A stretch of 64,000 nt of DNA from Sternotherus odoratus (lineage: Eukaryota > Chordata > Testudines > Kinosternidae). The translations under genes and the position numbers were made by a program. Positions within the stretch are counted from its first letter, which is position 1. Every line of letters begins with the position of its first letter. The notes under the pieces were generated by a model. It did not search any database. It was not told the origin of the DNA and was given only the letters and a program-made list of their open reading frames with translations. The stretch covers positions 92,641,340 through 92,705,339 of the forward strand of contig JAVMKO010000002.1 in the NCBI GenBank assembly GCA_032164245.1, read 5' to 3'. This document shows positions 44,101 to 54,378 of the stretch, piece after piece.

Positions 44101-44698
44101 GACTCTAAAAGATGCCCTAGGTAAAATTTGTCAGGAGACTGGCCTATCATGGACTGTAGCCTTGCCCATGGTATTGCTCAGAGTTCGATGCACTCCCACA
44201 CGATCCTTAAAGCTCTCACCCTATGAGCTGGTGTTCGGACGACCACCACTAGGGGTCCGCCACTTGAAAGGGGATACTTACCTTCTGGGAAAACAAGATC
44301 TTATCAGAGAAGTTCAGCTCCTGAGCAATGTGTTGAATCAATTATCCACCTACGTTAGTGAGCTCAAGTTCCCATTCCCTGTCACTGCTCTGCACCCTTT
44401 TCCCCCAGGAGATTCTGTATGGCTCAAAGATTGGAAAACTAACCCCTTGGGACCTAAGTGGAAGGGCCCCTATACTGTCCTCCTCACCACTCCCACTGCT
44501 GTTAAATTAGCTGGTGTTAAGCCATGGATTCATTATACCCGTGTCAAATCTGATCACACATCGCCTCCACCCGACTGGCAGGTCTCCGTGAAAAGCTCCA
44601 ACCCTCTGCAAATCGTCTTCCGCAAACCAGCCCAGCCACCCATCCAGCAAGATATTCAACCTACCTCTTGTGAGTCAGGTGACCAAGCACCACTCTGA
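41036..44698 (+). CDS. pol: Pol polyprotein by readthrough: protease, reverse transcriptase, RNase H, integrase (1220 aa)
   Basis: This frame continues gag in phase after one UAG and has no ATG at its start, so it would be made as Gag-Pol. The protease has the DTG active site at codon 41138 ('LIDTGATRS') and 'LLGRDML'. The reverse transcriptase has 'LPQGFCNSP' and the YADD catalytic box at 42083. RNase H shows its acidic set: 'FTDGSS' (Asp at 42998), 'KAELVALRRAL', 'YTDSKYA' and 'NRQADEEA'. Integrase has the zinc-binding His-His-Cys-Cys region ('HQQTHLG' to 'CQICAKH') and the D,D(35)E triad: Asp at 43805, Asp at 43979, Glu at 44087. It ends with a GPY/F-type module ('KWKGPYTVLL'), which is typical of gammaretroviruses and Ty3 elements. 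There are no stops or frameshifts, and all catalytic residues I can check are in place. The frame ends 368 bases before the 3' LTR. Confidence 0.95.
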   Translation, partial: ARPVPRIPTEVFTTGPGEPMVCMNVGGQFIDFLIDTGATRSVVNTKVAPESQQQTTIVGATGQIKPCPYLQERACKLGSHVVTHKLLYIPECPIPLLGRDMLSKLRATLTFDNDGIMKMQLGEKPSPTQCLMLALPVEEEWRLFTSMENRQDWQAFNVPGVWAEDNPPGLAIDIPPIVIDLKPMATPVSIPQYPLPRKAVIGIHEHLQKLSDAGIIIKCQSAWNTPLLPVEKPDKSFRPVHDLRAVNKRVIPLHPVVPNPYTLLSLVPASAKWFSVLDLKDAFFCLRLAPISQPIFAFQWEHPDTGQKTHMTWARLPQGFCNSPSLFGQALAQDLVPLTQGGNRWNILQYADDLLVATRTYTECIEATANLLKHLYLKGYKVSKKKAQLVQKEVKYLGFKLTKGIRMLDIERKEAVCAIPTPTNRRQVREFLGAADFCRLWIPNYATLAKPLHEATKGGAADPFIWTETQQKGFEDIKSALMTAPALGLPDLEKPFTLYVGERKGTAVGVLTQTIGSWPRPVAYFSKQLDTVIQGWPPCLRAVAAAALLAEEASKLTLGQPISLKCPHAVVTLMEHRGHHWMTNTKLLKYESILVDNPSVIISVCSTLNPATLLPVEENPTEKHDCLQVMEEVYSSRPDLLDTPLATPDSVLFTDGSSFIDQGQRLAGYAIVNDQGTVCEAKALPPGTSAQKAELVALRRALELATGQKVNVYTDSKYAFLTLHAHGAIYRERGLLTSNGQKIKHADEILALLDAVWMPKQVAVMHCKGHQHGEDPVAKGNRQADEEARNAARQQSPAIHIQHLNVAEMIPAEVHYTAQEQLWAEQEKGVKQSGLYVLPNNKIFLPAVVAWELIQELHQQTHLGSTSLTELLDRELYINGLHSLTRRAALRCQICAKHNPRVGPLRPPGVQYIGYSPMESLVVDFTEMPKSGKFKYLLVAVCTYSGWVEAWPTTNEKAEQVTKALLRDVIPRFGLPLHIGSDNGPAFVHRVIRSLSILLGITWKLHCAYHPQASGKVERMNRTLKDALGKICQETGLSWTVALPMVLLRVRCTPTRSLKLSPYELVFGRPPLGVRHLKGDTYLLGKQDLIREVQLLSNVLNQLSTYVSELKFPFPVTALHPFPPGDSVWLKDWKTNPLGPKWKGPYTVLLTTPTAVKLAGVKPWIHYTRVKSDHTSPPPDWQVSVKSSNPLQIVFRKPAQPPIQQDIQPTSCESGDQAPL

Positions 44699-45050
44699 AA
44701 ACCTGCTCTACTGTATAAACATTTGTTATAATGTATTCCTTAAAGAATCTCATTCACCTGTTGTTAATATTTTTAAATGCCCCAAAGGTTACTGTAATAT
44801 TTCTCAGGGAAAGGGGCAGGGGCGGGTTTGTTTAATGTGTGCAAGGTACACTATCTCTGATATTTTTGTTTATAATAAGTTCTCCTGTTCAGTCTTATCA
44901 TGATGTTTTATATATATATTCTGTATGTCCGGATAGTAGTTTAGATCCTGTAATCTGTTTTGATCCAAAAGAATATGTTAATGTTCCAAAATTACCAACA
45001 ACTGGTAAAAATAATGCCTAGAGTGTTGCTAGTTTGCAGTAACTAGCAAC
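44699..45050 (+). other. Post-pol spacer, env missing
   Basis: In relatives, env begins near the pol end and runs about 2 kb. Here only about 350 AT-rich bases remain. Two short frames (44670-44903, overlapping the pol end, and 44839-45021) contain several cysteines and might be env scraps, but I see no surface or transmembrane-subunit motif, such as the CXXC, the furin site or the fusion or immunosuppressive segment, so this is unproven. A deletion of env is the simplest explanation. Confidence 0.6.
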
Positions 45051-45066
45051 AAGAAAAAGGAGGGAA
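45051..45066 (+). promoter_or_regulatory. Polypurine tract
   Basis: AAGAAAAAGGAGGGAA, all purines, ends directly at the 3' LTR start (45067). It is the plus-strand primer site of reverse transcription. Confidence 0.9.
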
Positions 45067-45617
45067 TGAGAGGGTTGTAGAAAGCAAATGTTGATAAATG
45101 TTGATGCAGATATGTAAAGATCAAAATATAAGATCTCCATTAAGGAAAATAATAGATAGTTATTATAAATTGTTTAATGTTAATGTTTATTTCGATAAGG
45201 TTATGGAAAAAGTTTTTGAATAATCATGAGTGATAGAACTGGTTTTTGCATATTTATACAATCACTACCTCATTAAAGTAATATGCTGCTATTGCACGTT
45301 CTGTGCACAAGCAATGACCCTGCAAAAAGGGCGCGAATTCTGTCCAATCACGCTGTTCCTACCACGTGCCTGCTCCACGTGAGTAGTCTAAATCTGCCTA
45401 GCAATATAGGATAGCCAATCATGTAACACATATACAAACTGCGTAGTTAACCAAGAATATAAAAACTGTAAGTTGGGCGTGGTTGGTGTGGCAGTTTCTT
45501 CACGCTTTTGGGCGACTGCCACCTCGGCCGAATAAACACGTTTTGTTTTGAGCCTCATTGGTCTCCTTGAACTTTATTACTGGTCTCCCTCTATAGCCTA
45601 GCGAATATCCCGCTACA
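45067..45617 (+). repeat. Provirus 3' LTR
   Basis: 551 bp, identical to the 5' LTR except A at 45457 and C at 45478. Its AATAAA at 45531-45536 would end the viral RNA. The right flank is the GATG duplication at 45618-45621. Confidence 0.95.
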
Positions 45618-45621
45618 GATG

Positions 45622-46298
45622 GAATATATGAGGAAATGAAAACAAGAGTACAAGCATCTAAACAGCAATGTCTGTCATCTGTTTAGTGGGGGACTGGTAA
45701 ATTGGGGTGTCTAAAATCAGTATTTCAAATAACCACAGGCCAGTAAAAGCCAGGATCACTAACTGCAATAATGAATACTAAACAACCAGGCAAAAGACAC
45801 ATGATGTAATTATGTGGTCAATGTGTGCAGTGTGACTATAAATATCTTCATACAACAGCTGTACAGCAGGCTTTTTGCACAGAGCACAGAGATACCATTT
45901 TTTCTAACATACTCTCTCAATTGAGAAATGTGTAACTTAGAGGTGAATACAAATTGAACAGAAAATATCAGACGCCAGAGACTGACCACAAAATGCATTT
46001 ATACTAGTTCAAGAAGAATGCCAAGAAGAAGAAGACAGGATACAAACCTTCACGTTAAAGTCCTCAATAACAAATTATTAAAAATAATCCTACACCATCC
46101 ACTCGGGACTCAGAAGTGGTTTATTAAGCTGTTTGGGGCAGACTTCTCCTCCTAGAAAGTGAATCTCCTTTAGAGCAGTAGTCAGAAAAGTAACTATATA
46201 AACTTTGCACCTTCTTGCTCGTCCAGTTGATCTGTGTATCATATCTGATTGCTTTGTTGGCAAAAATAAGCTATTCTATTGTGTTCAGAGTCAATTGG
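45622..46298. other. Noncoding stretch without recognised features
   Basis: AT-rich. No repeat ends or coding evidence. Confidence 0.5.
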
Positions 46299-46303
46299 GG
46301 GAG

Positions 46304-47705
46304 TGTAGCGGGGCAGTCACTCCGCTCCGCTCCGGAGGGGGCGAAAACAGCCCTGCAGAGGGCTATGGCTGGGAAAAGCAGCTGTGGGTGTGGCTGGTCA
46401 AAGCTGTGACCAGCTCAATCAGGGCCTGGCTGACCACGATAAAAGGACTGAAAGGCAAGAGCTGAGCAGTGTCCCTCTAGTTCTGAAGGGAAATGGACCT
46501 AGCTGCCTGAAATCTAATGGTACTGAGGGTGGAGCAGTGCTGGGGAAGGGGCATGCTCAGCTGGGGACAGGGCCGGCGACAGGGGGGTACTACGGGTAGA
46601 GCGGTACCGGGCCCCCCGACTTTAGGGGGGCCCCGGTACAGCTCTACCCGAAGTCATCCGGCGCGGCTCTCCCCCGGACGAGCGCCTGTCCCCGGCCGGA
46701 GCAGAGAGCCCGGCCAGCGGCAACGGCTCAGTCCGGGGGAGGGAGGGAGCAGCAAGAGAGGCTCTCGCTGCTCCCTGGCTCTCGGCTCTCGCTGCTGCCA
46801 GCTGGGGGGGGGAGGGGGGGAGCGCCGGCTGGGCTGGGCTGGGCTGGGCTGGGGAGGGGGGGCGGCTGGGCTGGGGACCCCCCAGCCGCTGTCAGCTGGG
46901 GGGGGGGTGGCGGGGCTGGGGGTGGTGGCCGGATGGGCTGGGGACCCCCCAGCCGCTGTCAGCTGGGGGGGGGGGGTGGCGGGGCTGGGGGGAGTGGCCG
47001 GATGGGCTGGGGGGGGAGCGCCGGCTGGGCTGCGGGGGGCCGGCTGGGCTGGGGGCTCCCCAGCTGCTGTCAGCTGGGGGGGGGAGCGCTGGCTGGGTTG
47101 GGGGGGGCGGCTGGCCTGGGGGCCCCCCAGCCGCTGTCGGCTGGGCTGGGGGGGGGGCCCAGCCGCTGTCGGCTGGGCTGGGGCCCCCCGGCTGGGCTGG
47201 GGGGCCCCAAACTATTAGAGTAGGGGGCCCCCAAATTTCTGTCGCCGGCCCTGGCTGGGGAGCTCAGATCTGGTGACCTCACTGTGGCCTGATAGGAAGG
47301 CCTGAAAGGATACTAGGCTGCAGGGCAAGGCAGCAGGTCCCAAAACCCCTGGCCTATGATGACTAGCTTTTACACTGCAGTTGGCTTCAGGGAGCGGGGG
47401 CTTGATGATGACTGGCAGTAGCCATGGACTGAGGCAAGGTGGGGATAGGGACTGAGGCAAGGTGGGGACTGGCAGTAGCCATGGACTGAGGCAAGGTGGG
47501 GTTGGGGGTTCCCCGGGGAGGGAAGACCTTGAAAGAGTGTGGGGATATTGCCAGGGGGCAGCACTCCAGACAGAGGGGTCTGGGAGGGACACGGGAGCCA
47601 GCAAGGCAAGACACTGGCCTGCAGGGGGTGCTCTGGAGCTGGAAAGAGCTAATTCCCAGATAGCCAGCAGGAGGCGTTGCAAGGGTGAGTCATCGCGCCG
47701 CTACA
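46304..47705 (+). mobile_element. Solo LTR carrying a nested hAT element
   Basis: It starts TGTAGCGGGGC and ends GCGCCGCTACA (TG...CA, with longer inverted ends). The flanks GGGAG (46299-46303) and GGGAG (47706-47710) form a 5-bp duplication. A TATA-like 'cgataaaaggactg' at about 46437 sets the orientation. Without the hAT (686 bp plus its 8-bp duplication) the LTR is about 708 bp. No internal retroviral region is attached. A local duplication ('actggcagtagccatggact') occurs at 47410 and 47467. Confidence 0.75.
46568..47253 (+). mobile_element. Non-autonomous hAT, family A copy 3 (686 bp)
   Basis: The ends CAGGGCCGGCGACA and TGTCGCCGGCCCTG are perfect inverted repeats. The flanks GCTGGGGA (46560-46567) and GCTGGGGA (47254-47261) are identical. 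The left hairpin is shorter than in copy 2 (arms about 46590-46615 and 46622-46650). The right end keeps only one or two of the 24-base units. The middle is a G-rich degenerate repeat ('cccagccgctgtcagctggg', several copies). No transposase. Confidence 0.93.
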
Positions 47706-47710
47706 GGGAG

Positions 47711-48483
47711 AATGAGATGGATTGTTATCTGGCTCATGCATCATCCATAGAATTGTTCAATTAAGATGTAGAGTGATCAGATTTATTGCAGAAGTCAGTG
47801 AAAGACCATCAACATTGAATTCCACAATATCATCATAACAAAATCACTCTGGTATAACTATACTGTAAACATTTATTATCAGTTTTGCTGAATACAGGAT
47901 AACAGCCTCATTATCCCTTTTCATTTAAGCTTTTTAAACTAGTGTAAGGTCTTACATGATGCTCTGGTTTGCAAGTCTTAAATTTGGAAGCATTTTCTGG
48001 AAGCATTAAAATGTTCTGTTTTATAGCTGTTTTTTCCTTCATAGTGCTCTCTATTCTTCCTGTGTTGCTATATTCCAGTATAACAATTAGATAATAGAAC
48101 TTGTAAAATAGCTTAAGTGTCCCAAAATGCTTTCCAGAGTTGAACAATAGTGTTACAAAGGCAAATAATAAAAATTAGTAGAGGGGGAGAAAAATGAAGA
48201 GGTGCAAGTACTACGGAGAAAAGAGGTATTTTCAGATAAGTTATGTGCATATACAGGAAAAGATAGAGAGCAGATGAAGCAGAAATTCAGGAAAGTGAGG
48301 CGAAGAAAACTTTTGTATCAACAGAGCTAAGAATGTGTAAAGGGACGGAAAGGTAGCTAGTGCTAGCTGAGTAGGGAAGGACAGAGTCTGTCAGGTGGGT
48401 GGGAGCAAGTCCATGGAGAATTTTTAAAACAAGGAAGTCAGTTTTGAACTGGATCCTGTGTGAACAGTAAAGCCTGTGGAGTT
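47711..48483. repeat. Noncoding; LINE-like fragment at about 48150-48483
   Basis: The right part contains 'gtgggagcaagtccatggag' and 'gttttgaactggatcctgtg', text in the style of the old retroelement fragment at 11130-11350. I cannot name the family. 47711-48150 shows nothing. Confidence 0.35.
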
Positions 48484-48781
48484 CAGTATTGCCAGCCCCA
48501 GATGCTCAAAACTCATGAGCCCCTCCCCCCCCATTAATTGGCTTAAGAATCACAGGATTTTCAAATATAAACTTTAGATTCTTTTTATTTGCGTTCTGAT
48601 TTTTGAGTCTTTAAGGTTCATGGTTTTTACATTTTTCTCTGCAGCCATGAAGACTAGAAACGATTTTTAAAATGAAAGCTGAGAATTCCGTGTAACAAGC
48701 CCACTCTAGAAGTTTGGGCTTTAAGAAAAAAAATCAAACAACATGAGACTGGGGATAAAATGGCAAGAGTTGGCCATACTG
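48484..48781. mobile_element. MITE with CAGTATTGCCA-type ends (298 bp)
   Basis: The left end CAGTATTGCCAGCCCC and the right end GAGTTGGCCATACTG are imperfect inverted repeats. Inside are 'aactcatgagcccctccccc' and a T-rich stretch. A clean target duplication is not visible. The form suggests hAT, but the superfamily is not settled. Confidence 0.6.
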
Positions 48782-49044
48782 GGCATTGGAGAATGAGAGT
48801 AATGTGGGCACATTTCTTTGAACAGGCAAGATGGCTAGTGATGGCATGGTACATATCCCGTAGTCTGGGGAGATGAGAGTCAGGTCCATAGATATTCAAA
48901 AAAAAAAGTGGGGAAGTTTGAGGAGCTCTGAGAAAGTAACATAAACATTTAAAGAGACCATCTCCTGGAAAATTTTGACATGCCAGATGCAATTTTCCAG
49001 CTTTTAAGAAGGTTTGGATTATTATTTATGTATCAATTTAATTG
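48782..49044. other. Noncoding stretch without recognised features
   Basis: No repeat or gene evidence; an A-run lies near 48898. Confidence 0.45.
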
Positions 49045-49220
49045 ATAGGCTTTTCTCATGTTGGGAGGTGAGGAAGTATTATCTCTATTTTAGAGTTTAA
49101 GAAACTGAGGCCTAAGGTCACACAAGAAGTCTGTGGCAGAGGTAGGAACTGACACCACATCTACTAATTCCTAGTCCAATGTTTTAACCACAAGACCAAC
49201 CTTCCTCTTTCTTAGGCGCT
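49045..49220 (-). repeat. MIR-like SINE, minus orientation
   Basis: 'tagagtttaagaaactgagg', 'cctaaggtcacacaagaagt' and 'tagtccaatgttttaaccac' lie in the reversed SINE order: tail, core, then tRNA-like head. Confidence 0.8.
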
Positions 49221-51056
49221 GTAAAATGTCATATATTAAAATATAAGCCTGCCATCATAATTACAGGGTTGGCTGCAACTCTGTCCCCCTCCGGAGTGTA
49301 CTGCCTCAGGTGTCAGGCCTGTCTTCAGCTCTCTGTGGTGGAATTCTGCCATTCTCCCACACTTAGACTGTGCCCTGGGCTGCAGTACCCTGTGTATCAA
49401 CCATGCTTACCTAGGAGGTCCAACTGGGTTTGGCACCTGTTTCTTCCCTTCAGTAGTCCATGACCAGTGGTGAATAGACAGCCTTCTTCAAACCCAAGAG
49501 CTTATTTAAACAGTAGAAACAACACATAGGACAAAACTTTATTTTAAAACAATCTCCACCTGACTATCTTACTTAAAACCCAACCATCTCCATGGTAACC
49601 TAGGCAGGCCTAACTTCTTCTGCCACACCTATCTCAGTCTGTACTCCCCAAACGACCTCCTGATGAACTCCCTGGTCTCTGAGCAGGAGTCCTGGTTCAG
49701 AATGATTTTTTTTTTAATTCCAAAGTTCTTGCACTACTCTACTTACAACACTGCTGTTTAGCCTGAATGATAAAACCATTATCTAACTTATTGTTTTCTT
49801 CTGATTATATACAAATATGATTTTAATTCTCTTTGACTCCTTCTCCATGTTTTATTTATACTGTTTCTCCCACTTCCTTCTTTTTTTTTTTTTTTTTTTT
49901 ACCAATTTTGTGCTGTTTCAACTTTCTCTGAGACCTTATCAGGAGCCCAGATCAGCAAAAACACACATGCACACTTAAACTGCAGTGTCTTATCTTCAGC
50001 TTTGCAAACTCAGCTCAGATATCAGTATAATGATTTTCTAAATCTCTGCCATGTCAGGAATTATTTGCCTAAAATATCAGTTTTGTTACTTCCTTCAGTT
50101 TACACAAAAGCATCACCACAAAGATTAGGATTTAGTTAATTTTATTAATGGTAAAAAGGATCATTGACAACAGGAATTATGCCATGGCCTATTTTTAAGT
50201 TCATTTTTAAGTCAAGTCGACTCCTGCTGTTCAAAACAAGCCCAGGGGTATGTGTGGAGGCCTTACAGTTCCTGAGCTATCATCAGTAATGTTGATCTAT
50301 GGTTGGTTGTTTTTTTAAAAAAAATATAATGTTGGTGCAGGCAGCATGCTGATGAGAGATAGACTTCTTCTCAAGCTGTCCAGGTTTCAGATCTTCTTAT
50401 AAATGAGACTTGTTTGTAGTTAGGGAGGGTTGATAGTGGCAGTGCAAAACAATCCTGTCTCCTTTACAAAAGGAGTTTTCTGAGGAGAGCGGATAATGTT
50501 TGCAGAGGATGTTTCTATGTAGACAGCCCACCACAGTCTCTGCAGCAAGCTTTAAACTAACACATCAAAGTGGACTCACTGCTTTTAAAAGTCTCTGGGA
50601 CACTGGTGATTACAAACCTGCAATAAGATAAACATTTTTCATATGGGTTATTTTCCATCACATCTACTGTGTAAAGCTTTATGTTTTGAGCCAAATTTTG
50701 AAACAAGCTGGTCCAAAACCTATGTGCACAAATGTTAGTGCAATTGTGTTTCTTACATAGGTTGTGCATTTTACTGATTTATATGCACAGTTCTTGCATC
50801 TGTGTATATAATGAGTCTTTGGATTGTGTGCACAACTGTAAGCGCTATTTCAGTAAATAAGCATGTTGATTTAAGAGCACAGTTGTGTGTACACTTTTTT
50901 ATTACAAGTGTACGTCCACCAACTGAAAACTTTGCCCTTTAAATCTATGTGATGATAATTATAGTGATACTATATCCTATCATCACTCATCTCTTGACTT
51001 GCTAATACTACCTTCAAACATTTCTCTTTCAGGCTGAAATTTTATATATTTAATCT
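49221..51056. other. AT-rich noncoding stretch
   Basis: A long T-run lies at about 49881-49900. No gene, RNA or repeat boundary that I can support. Confidence 0.5.
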
Positions 51057-51352
51057 CAGGGCTTGTCTATGCTTACAGCACTGCAGAGATGCAATTGCAC
51101 TGGTGCAACTGCTCTGCTGTAGCGCTTAGTCAAGATGCTACCTATGCTGACTGGAGAGCTTCTCCCATCAGCATAGGCACTCCTCCTCAGATGGAGAGGT
51201 AGGTCGTCGCTTCGTTGACAGGAGAAGCCCTTCAATTGACATAGAGCTGCCTACACTGGGAGTTAGGTTGGTATAACTGTGTCGCTCAGGGGTGTGGATT
51301 TTTAACCCGCCTGAGTGATGTAGTTATACTGACATAAGTTTGTAGACCAGGG
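51057..51352. mobile_element. Palindromic MITE (about 296 bp)
   Basis: The left end 'cagggcttgtctatgcttac' and the right end 'aagtttgtagaccaggg' are diverged inverted repeats. Internal arms such as 'ggagagcttctcccatcagc' and 'cgctcaggggtgtggattt' fold back on themselves. This is a common amniote MITE form; the target duplication is not clear. Confidence 0.6.
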
Positions 51353-53063
51353 CTCGCTTTCAACTAACGATGGGCATATTTGGCCCATTACTTGGACTGA
51401 CACAATTCATTTTGTGGGGAGCATGCAATTTGGGTAATATTCAGATTCCCAAATATGAGCATTTGAGTCTAAAAACTGCAAGAATAGAATTTCCTTAGGC
51501 CTAGTGCACTCTTGAGCATCTCTTAGCCCAGAGTTATTAAAGGGACAGCAGCAGCAGGAAGAGGATCATACTTTCAGATATGTCTCTTGTATTTAATTCT
51601 CCCAGATCCTTGTTCTCTACCACAGTGATTAGTATGCAACTTCATCACAAGTTGTGGAAATTCTCCCAGATGCCCTCTGCCCACACACTGGGGAAGCAAC
51701 TCTGCACCAATAAGTTGTTCAAGCAGAGTAAACCTTTCTGCTTGCAACAGCTTCTTTTATAGTGAACCTTGCAACCAACCAACCAATACAATAGAAGCAT
51801 TTCTTCAAAGACTAAAAACTTGCTTGTTCACTAACAAGGTTGTAAGATTGAAAGCCTGAGTATAACAGTGCCACTAATGACACCTACCATACCAATACAT
51901 TATTAAAGTTTTAGGTACAGTATAAGTCACACACAATTCATTTCTGATAGGAAGTCATTTGTATTTCAGGAAACATTTAACCTGTTTATGCCTCCTTATC
52001 CTCTGCTTGCTATATTGTATCCGTACTGAGTTGAGTAACGGAGCTAGAGAGATTTGTAATTTTACTGTGAAACTCTATTGCTACAGAATGCTAAGGAGGC
52101 CAAGGGTTTAGCAGCATTATAAAAGGGACTCAACATTTATCTGGAATATCCAGAGTTGCAGTAGTTAATGCTAACAAATTTGAGAAGGGTTTAAACCAGT
52201 CTCTGATGTTTAGGAATCAGGAGAAGACCAAGGTAAGGGGCAGACTATCCCAAATCTTTCCACTGGTGGAGGATTCTTGTACTGTACTCTGGTTTTGGAA
52301 GCACCTCATGCTTGCCGCTGCTGAAGACAGGAATTGGAGTGGATTTGATCGTTTACGGGTCTGATCCAGGATAACAACGCCTATCTTCTTGTTACATTAT
52401 TTTTCTTACTCTTTTATTCCTGACACAATTATATGGTTCTGACATGTTGTTTAGTCTGAAAACACATAACCAGCATTACTAAGGAGACGTGTTGTATCTA
52501 GCTAGCTGCAGATAGCGCTACCCAAGTTTGTGTTTGTAAATTTGTTTCTGTAGCGTTGGTCCAGGGACTACAATCCCTAGTACGTGCCAGGGGGAGAGGA
52601 AGGTGGGAGAAGAGAAAGAGGAGAAGGAAAGGAAGAATGTGAGCTCCATGAAAGAGTGATGAGAATGAATTTTACCTTTGCTGTTATCAAGCTTCCCGAG
52701 TCTTCCTCAAAACGGTTCAGGTGCAAAAAGGTGCTTGAGTGAAGCAAATTGGTACAAATGCTGTCTAATTAGTTGTATTGTGATAGTGGATGCTAACTGG
52801 CTGTACTTGTTGTTCCAATAACTGGGCATTTTAACAGAAACACGTAAGGGTAGCCAGAAAAAAAATCTTTCATTAGGTTTGCTTCTGTGTGCTAAATTTA
52901 TGACTCCGCTTTTAAGCATGAAAAATACTCACAGTACCAGGCCTCCCTGGCAAAGCCAGGTGTATCAACACTCTAGAAACCGTTCTTGAGAGAAACACTG
53001 GAAAATGCACCCATTTCCCGTATTTCAGTGATGTTTCATTGTTCTCTAAGTTGTTTATTCATC
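51353..53063. other. Noncoding stretch without recognised features
   Basis: No repeat ends or supported exons. Confidence 0.5.
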
Positions 53064-53065
53064 TA

Positions 53066-53793
53066 CAATAACTCCTCACTTAAAGTCATCCCAGTTAATG
53101 TTACATTGCTGATCAATTAGGGAACATGCTCGTTTGCACCGCTTTCTTTTAATGTTGTGTGGCAGCCGCCTGCTTTGTCCACTGCTTGCAAGACGAGCAG
53201 CTCGTTGCAGCTAGCTGGTGGGGGCTTGGATAGGGGGGCTGCCGGTCCACCCTGGTTCAGCTCCCTGCTCCCCTAAGTTCCCTGTGCAGCAGCTGCCCAG
53301 CAGGCTATCAATTGTCAGCAGTTCAGATGCCCCTCCCCCCACTGCCATGTGCTGCTGCTGCCCTCTGCCTTGGAGCTGCACCCCGAGACTCCTTTCCTCC
53401 TGGGCGGGGGGAAGAGGCGAGGAAGAGGGGGGCTAATGTCAGGTGTTCCCCTCCCCCCTGCTCCTGCACCCTGCTTACCCCATCTTCCATAGAGCAGGGA
53501 GAACACACAACAGGGCTCAGGACCGAGGGGGCTTGCTGGCAGCAGCTGGTCTCAGCAAGCTGATATAATTAACAAGGCAGTGTACTTAAGAGTAGGATCA
53601 GCATACTTAAAGGAGAAATGCGCATCACCCTCCCACACACACACACACCATTCCTGGTGCCTTGTAGAGTGTGAGAGTTAACCCTTGAGGGCTCAGCCAA
53701 TTGCTAGTTCATCATTTAACAGTAAGGCATTCCCTGGGAAATATCCCCCCCGCCCAATTCCTCTACCTCAACCAAGATTCACAATCTTCATCA

Positions 53794-53876
<83 letters not shown>

Positions 53877-54033
53877 ATCAATATAGTCATTTGTCTCATG
53901 AAAAAAAATTCCCTGGAACCTAACCCCTTCATTTACATTAATTCTTATGGAGAAATTGGATTCGCTTAACATTGTTTTGCTTAAAGTCGCATTTTTCAGG
54001 AACATAACTACAAAGTTAAGTGAGGAGTTCCTG
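53066..54033. mobile_element. Tigger-like (Tc1/mariner) non-autonomous element (968 bp)
   Basis: The left end CAATAACTCCTCACTTAAAG and the right end (inverted) CAGGAACTCCTCACTTAAC are matching terminal repeats. Both sides are flanked by TA (53064-53065 and 54034-54035), the mariner target. The interior is GC-richer and noncoding and contains a (TCTA)n microsatellite. No transposase was found; frames inside are short. Confidence 0.8.
53794..53876. repeat. (TCTA)n microsatellite, about 20 units
   Basis: An 83-base, almost perfect tetranucleotide run inside the Tigger-like element. Its purity suggests it is length-variable today. It produces a meaningless Leu-Ser-Ile-Tyr frame. Confidence 0.97.
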
Positions 54034-54214
54034 TACATTAGTAAAACAATGTGAAATGTTGAACTGTTCTTTGGAAATACTGTATGTATGTATTATTGCA
54101 ATGTTTGAGATATTGGTCAGATGATTGTTCCTATCTCTACAGTCTGACAAGGTAACCACAATGCTGTGAAAACCAGGTGGGTCACAGTAATTCATATCTA
54201 GCTCTTATCTGTAC

Positions 54215-54378
54215 TAGTTCTCAAAGATCTCATCATTATACCCATTTTACAGATTGGGAAACTGACCAAATGGAGGATTTACCCAAGGTCACCCAGCCAG
54301 TCAGTGGTAGATGCAGAAACAGAACCCACATGTTGTGAGTCCCAGTCCAATGATCTATCCGCTAGGCAATGCTGCCGC
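54215..54378 (-). repeat. MIR-like SINE, minus orientation
   Basis: 'ttacagattgggaaactgac', 'acccaaggtcacccagccag' and 'ccagtccaatgatctatccg' match the reversed SINE core and head well. Confidence 0.85.

Larger units (their letters stand above)
38087..45617 (+). mobile_element. Endogenous gammaretrovirus-like provirus, gag-pol open, env absent (7531 bp)
   Basis: Two 551-bp LTRs enclose a primer site, leader, gag, in-frame UAG, pol and a polypurine tract. The flanks GATG (38083-38086) and GATG (45618-45621) are an intact 4-bp target duplication, the size made by gammaretroviral integrases. The LTRs differ at two positions only (38477/45457 C/A and 38498/45478 G/C), so insertion was recent on an evolutionary scale. 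Gag has the gammaretroviral plan: a PPPY motif and a single CCHC knuckle. Gag and Pol share a frame separated by one UAG. Neither frame has a premature stop. Only 368 bases separate pol from the 3' LTR, too few for env, so this copy cannot make an envelope protein. This is a description of an inherited genomic copy; whether it is expressed or mobile is unknown. Confidence 0.95.

Noticed and set aside
46517..47218. 233-codon Gly/Ala-rich frame
   Set aside because: It is the interior of hAT copy 3, made of a degenerate G-rich repeat.
53685..53969. 94-codon frame with repeated Ile-Tyr-Leu-Ser
   Set aside because: It is the translation of the TCTA microsatellite.
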